The notes under the pieces are model-generated. The model worked only from the letters and a program-made list of their open reading frames with translations, did not search any database and had not been told where the DNA came from. Shown piece by piece: positions 63,701 through 64,000 of a DNA stretch of 64,000 nucleotides (positions within the stretch are counted from its first letter, which is position 1; each line of letters starts with the position of its first letter). Source of the stretch: Bradyrhizobium sp. MOS002 (lineage in GTDB: Bacteria > Pseudomonadota > Alphaproteobacteria > Rhizobiales > Xanthobacteraceae); the NCBI RefSeq assembly GCF_003020115.1, contig NZ_PYFX01000003.1:434001-498000 (forward strand), read 5' to 3'. The position numbers and the translations under genes were made by a program.

Positions 63701-63948
63701 GAGATGTGCTCGATGTCATTGACCGTCGTCGTCAGTGCGCGCTGGAACGGCGTGGTGATGCGGCCCGACATCTGGTCGGGCGGCAGGCCAGTGTACTGCC
63801 AGACCACCCCGATCACGGGGATGCGGATGTCCGGAAAGATGTCGGTCGGCGTCCGCAGCGCCGCCAACGGTCCGATGATCAGAAGCAGGAGCGCGAGCAC
63901 GACAAACGTGTAGGGCCGGCTCAGGGCAATACGGACCAGAGCAATCAT
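60769..63948 (-). CDS. RND efflux inner-membrane pump (AcrB/HAE-1-like)
   Basis: 1059 residues, complete. Twelve membrane segments in two repeated halves with two large periplasmic loops. Membrane segment 4 contains the proton-relay pair in LAVGILVDDATVTIENI. N-terminus MIALVRIALSRPYTFVVLAL is typical. It is more like the putative MdtB/CusA-distant HAE group than metal pumps, as no Met cluster is apparent. It uses the proton gradient to export compounds. First gene of the pair; the order pump then adaptor is the reverse of acrAB. Confidence 0.94.
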   Translation of the reverse strand: MIALVRIALSRPYTFVVLALLLLIIGPLAALRTPTDIFPDIRIPVIGVVWQYTGLPPDQMSGRITTPFQRALTTTVNDIEHISANSYNGFGIIKIFFQPNVDIRTANAQVTAISQTLIKQMPPGATPPLILNYSASTVPIVQVALSGDGLTEQNLADIGINQLRTPLVTVPGAAIPYPFGGKQRQVQIDLDPTALQARGLSGQDVANALAAQNLITPVGTQKIGQFEYNIQLNNSPLKIDELGNLPIKTVNGAMVYVRDVATVRDGNPPQTNIVHVDGNRSVLMMVLKAGATSTLDIIAGIKQKVIDVKDQLPDALKIGFIGDQSVFVRGAIEGVAFEGVIAALLTSIMILLFLGSWRSTVIIAVSIPLSVLGAIIMLAAIGETLNIMTLGGLALAVGILVDDATVTIENINYHLEQGKPVEQSILDGANQIVTPAFVSLLCICIVFVPMFFLTGVARFLFVPMAEAVMFAMIWSFLLSRTLVPTMANYLLQAHVHHEDGPPKSRNPLVWFQRGFEARFERIRGGYHNFLGLALAHRPVFVICFLCVVGASFALVPFLGRNFFPAVDAGNILMHVRTQVGTRVEETANQLADVQKAIRKLIPGEIETLTDNIGMPISGINMTYNNTGVIGPQDGDIQIKLKEGHKPTEEHVRVLREQLPRLFPGVSFAFLPADIVSQILNFGAPAPIDLQIRGANIGANFAYANNLLARVRRIPGVADARIQQSPNNPTFNIDVDRTRAQYVGLTERDVTNSLVVNLAGSSQVAPTYYLNPDNGVSYSIVMQTPQYQMDSLSALQTLPITAAGNSQSPILGGIADIKRSTSSAVVSQYDIQSMVQIFATTSGRDLGAVATDIRQVIADTAKEVPKGSSVVLLGQVQTMNSAFTGLLFGLLGAVVLIYFLIVVNFQSWSDPFVIITALPAALAGIVWMLFVTETTLSVPALTGAIMCMGVATANSVLVISFARERYEELGDPIAAALEAGFVRFRPVLMTALAMIIGMAPMALGLGEGGEQNAPLGRAVIGGLIFATFATLMFVPVVFSMVHKKQGAKAAAPLETPHVAH

Positions 63949-64000
63949 TCGCCGGGAAATTCCAGGTCAAGCGAGGATACGGGATCCGCCCCCACGGGGA

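Overview
The window is a high-GC, densely packed chromosomal segment from an alphaproteobacterium. The protein families, the many short palindromic intergenic repeats and a FixK-type box make Bradyrhizobium or a close relative the most likely source (inference; no rRNA or marker gene is present). I see 52 protein-coding genes and no tRNA, rRNA, CRISPR array, insertion sequence or prophage. Many starts are set downstream of the longest possible ORF because a ribosome-binding site and the family's N-terminus favour the inner start.

Layout. 1-9.2 kb: end of an AI-2E-type permease, an RlpA-like secreted protein, an ACAD11-like acyl-CoA dehydrogenase, an orphan branched-chain-amino-acid-type binding protein, a DUF308/HdeD membrane protein behind a FixK/FNR-like box, a Rieske-fused FAD oxidoreductase, GTP cyclohydrolase I, an alpha/beta hydrolase and an HD-domain protein. 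9.4-16.2 kb: a three-gene operon of two transglutaminase-like proteins and an ATP-grasp/alpha-E fusion. 16.4-18.2 kb: a PAS protein and a methyl-accepting chemotaxis protein, overlapping, like a split Aer receptor. 18.4-22.1 kb: altronate/galactarate-dehydratase-like protein, HpaI-type aldolase and an Ldh-family dehydrogenase. 22.2-29.4 kb: homoprotocatechuate meta-cleavage cluster hpaR < > hpaH-hpaF-hpaE-hpaD-hpaG plus a thiamine-diphosphate enzyme, with a perfect 16-bp palindrome in the divergent promoter. 29.5-33.2 kb: AlkB with a second 2OG-Fe(II) oxygenase, and a DUF2848 protein overlapping an amidase.

33.3-59.4 kb is dominated by acyl-CoA metabolism: a DUF35 Zn-ribbon protein with a thiolase, several SDRs, two acyl-CoA ligases, two further acyl-CoA dehydrogenases, three crotonases, a 2,4-dienoyl-CoA reductase, an APH-like kinase with its small DUF6285 partner, a VOC protein, a YghU-type GST, a nitronate monooxygenase and a thiolase-like protein that lacks the nucleophilic cysteine. 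PEP carboxylase, an SMP-30-family lactonase, a YccF protein and a His/Gly-rich secreted peptide are interspersed. The window ends with an RND efflux pair (adaptor and inner-membrane pump).

Working together: hpaD-E-F-G-H would take homoprotocatechuate to a hydrated C7 ketodiacid, which an HpaI-type aldolase splits. The 50.1-55.3 kb genes (kinase, DUF6285 protein, crotonase, SDR, ACAD11-like dehydrogenase) look like a split bacterial version of the ACAD10/11 route for hydroxyacyl-CoA, comparable to the levulinate lvaABC system; this is the most interesting lead. Roughly twenty intergenic spaces carry one of about eight families of palindromic repeats.
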